Assembly (NCBI GenBank): GCA_934339365.1
Contig: CAKRHW010000001.1
Span: forward strand, 412,132 to 476,131
DNA: 64,000 bases
Source of the DNA: an uncultured Lachnospiraceae bacterium
GTDB taxonomy: Bacteria > Bacillota > Clostridia > Lachnospirales > Lachnospiraceae
Direction of reading: 5' to 3'
Positions 63,326 to 64,000 of the stretch are shown here, piece after piece (the stretch's first letter is position 1; each line of letters begins with the position of its first letter). The notes under the pieces were generated by a model. That model did no database searches and had not been told where the DNA came from. It saw only the letters and a program-made list of their open reading frames with translations. A program made the translations under genes and the position numbers.

Positions 63326-63946
63326 TTATTCCCATTTTTTTACAAACTGCCGGTAAAAGATTCCTCCCACTACGGATGTGATTACTTCTGTTACCGGAAA
63401 TGTCATCCAGAAATAATACAGTCCAAATTTTGAAAAAAGATAGCCTAACGGAACAAACAAGACAACCGTTCTTACAATGGTAAGAGCAGAACTTTTAAAA
63501 GCCATCCCGACTGCCTGAAAAAAAACAGGAAAAATCAGAGAGGTTACCATTGGAATAAAACTAACACCAATCACATGAAATGCATACGTTCCAATAGCTA
63601 CCACATTCTGATCCTTAGAAAATACCGAAAGCATTTGTGCCGGCAAAAACGAACCATAATACCACTGCAAGAGGTGTTCCAATTCCTGCAATTTCATCTG
63701 CCCGCTTCTTTTTTCCCATTCCAAAATTATGTGCCATATCTGTATTAATTCCAACTCCTGTACCAACTGCAAGTGCAATCATAAGCAGCTGCAAAGGATA
63801 AATAATGGATAATGCTGTCAGTCCTGTCTCTGAATTCTTTCCAATAAAAAAACTGTCTACAATATTGTATAAAGCCTGTATCAGCTGTGCCAACATAACT
63901 GGTGGCGCAATTTTTAATAAAATTGTAACTATTCAGAACCACCCTT
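63326..63946 (-). pseudogene. remnant of a MATE-family efflux transporter
   Basis: The N-terminal part (IAPPVMLAQLIQALYNIVDSFFIG) and the C-terminal part (SVFSKDQNVVAIGTYAFHVIG to the stop at 63326) of a MATE transporter are joined with a shift of frame near 63615-63640. About 235 central residues of the usual 450 are missing. The start region also runs into sequence without a good start codon at 63946. An internal deletion explains it. Beyond it, 63947-64000 holds nothing I can identify. Confidence 0.8.
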
Positions 63947-64000
63947 ATTCAAAGATGAAATTAGGGTGACCTGAGATCGCATTTTTGATTGCTTCGTAAG

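Noticed and set aside
63905..64000. End of an insertion sequence at the right edge
   Set aside because: The sequence is too short, with no transposase frame or recognisable inverted repeat.

Overview
The window comes from a low-GC Firmicute, most likely a Lachnospiraceae-type Clostridia. Supporting signs are a DUF5717 protein at the left edge, a DUF4250 protein, an AT-rich composition, strong GGAGG-type ribosome binding sites, an anaerobe-type iron-sulfur L-serine dehydratase and a secreted pectate lyase. The exact species cannot be named from sequence alone.

Layout. (1) 1-1089 (-): truncated DUF5717 gene with its promoter. (2) 1228-22823 (-): one tightly packed 20-gene operon read leftwards from a strong promoter at 22931-22959. 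It encodes a carrier-protein-based (NRPS-like) biosynthetic pathway, two ABC half-transporters, an ECF-type S/T/A transporter module and an Sfp-type phosphopantetheinyl transferase. (3) 23169-25110 (-): rarA and a second phosphopantetheinyl transferase. (4) 25392-26765 (+): citrate synthase. (5) 26872-28218: polysaccharide deacetylase, a striking array of short palindromes, and a DUF4250 gene. (6) 28314-30871 (-): Zn/Cd efflux operon with ArsR-type repressor, separate HMA protein and P1B ATPase. (7) 31055-39497 (-): ppk1, a DUF815 ATPase, pheA, folBK, folP, folE and folC. (8) 39520-42881 (-): a decayed fumarate reductase locus with a flavin reductase and a GNAT enzyme. (9) 42943-44479 (-): sdaAA/sdaAB. 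(10) 44603-53066: an amino-acid catabolism region with a permease fused to an iron alcohol dehydrogenase, a cytidylate-kinase-like protein, two class III aminotransferases, an XRE-cupin regulator and a divergent PucR-type activator. (11) 53105-58923 (-): a large secreted protein with two pectate-lyase domains and a membrane diguanylate cyclase. (12) 59078-63273: a YhgE/Pip protein divergent from a TetR-family regulator, followed by a MATE pseudogene at the right edge.

The candidate undescribed system is the 21.6-kb operon. Its logic, by inference: an aryl-acid-type AMP ligase and a second AMP ligase activate acids. Three free carrier proteins and one PCP domain hold intermediates. An aminoacyl-tRNA-synthetase-like amino acid:carrier-protein ligase charges a carrier protein. 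A PP-loop (alpha-ANH) enzyme modifies an intermediate, possibly to an amide or thioamide. Two cyclization-type (Cy) condensation domains form thiazoline/oxazoline rings. A KAS III-like enzyme, an SDR, a GNAT and two thioesterases complete or release the product. The exporter/importer genes resemble those of yersiniabactin- and equibactin-type metallophore systems, so a small heterocyclic metallophore or signal is the leading hypothesis. Several enzymes carry unusual active sites: Ser for His in the KAS III, Cys for Ser in one thioesterase, Glu for the A10 Lys in one ligase, and a degenerate carrier domain at the end of the NRPS.

Other notable points are the permease-dehydrogenase fusion next to two aminotransferases, the tandem palindrome mosaic at 27722-28003, paired operator-like dyads at the biosynthetic promoter, and decay by internal deletion in the fumarate reductase and MATE loci.
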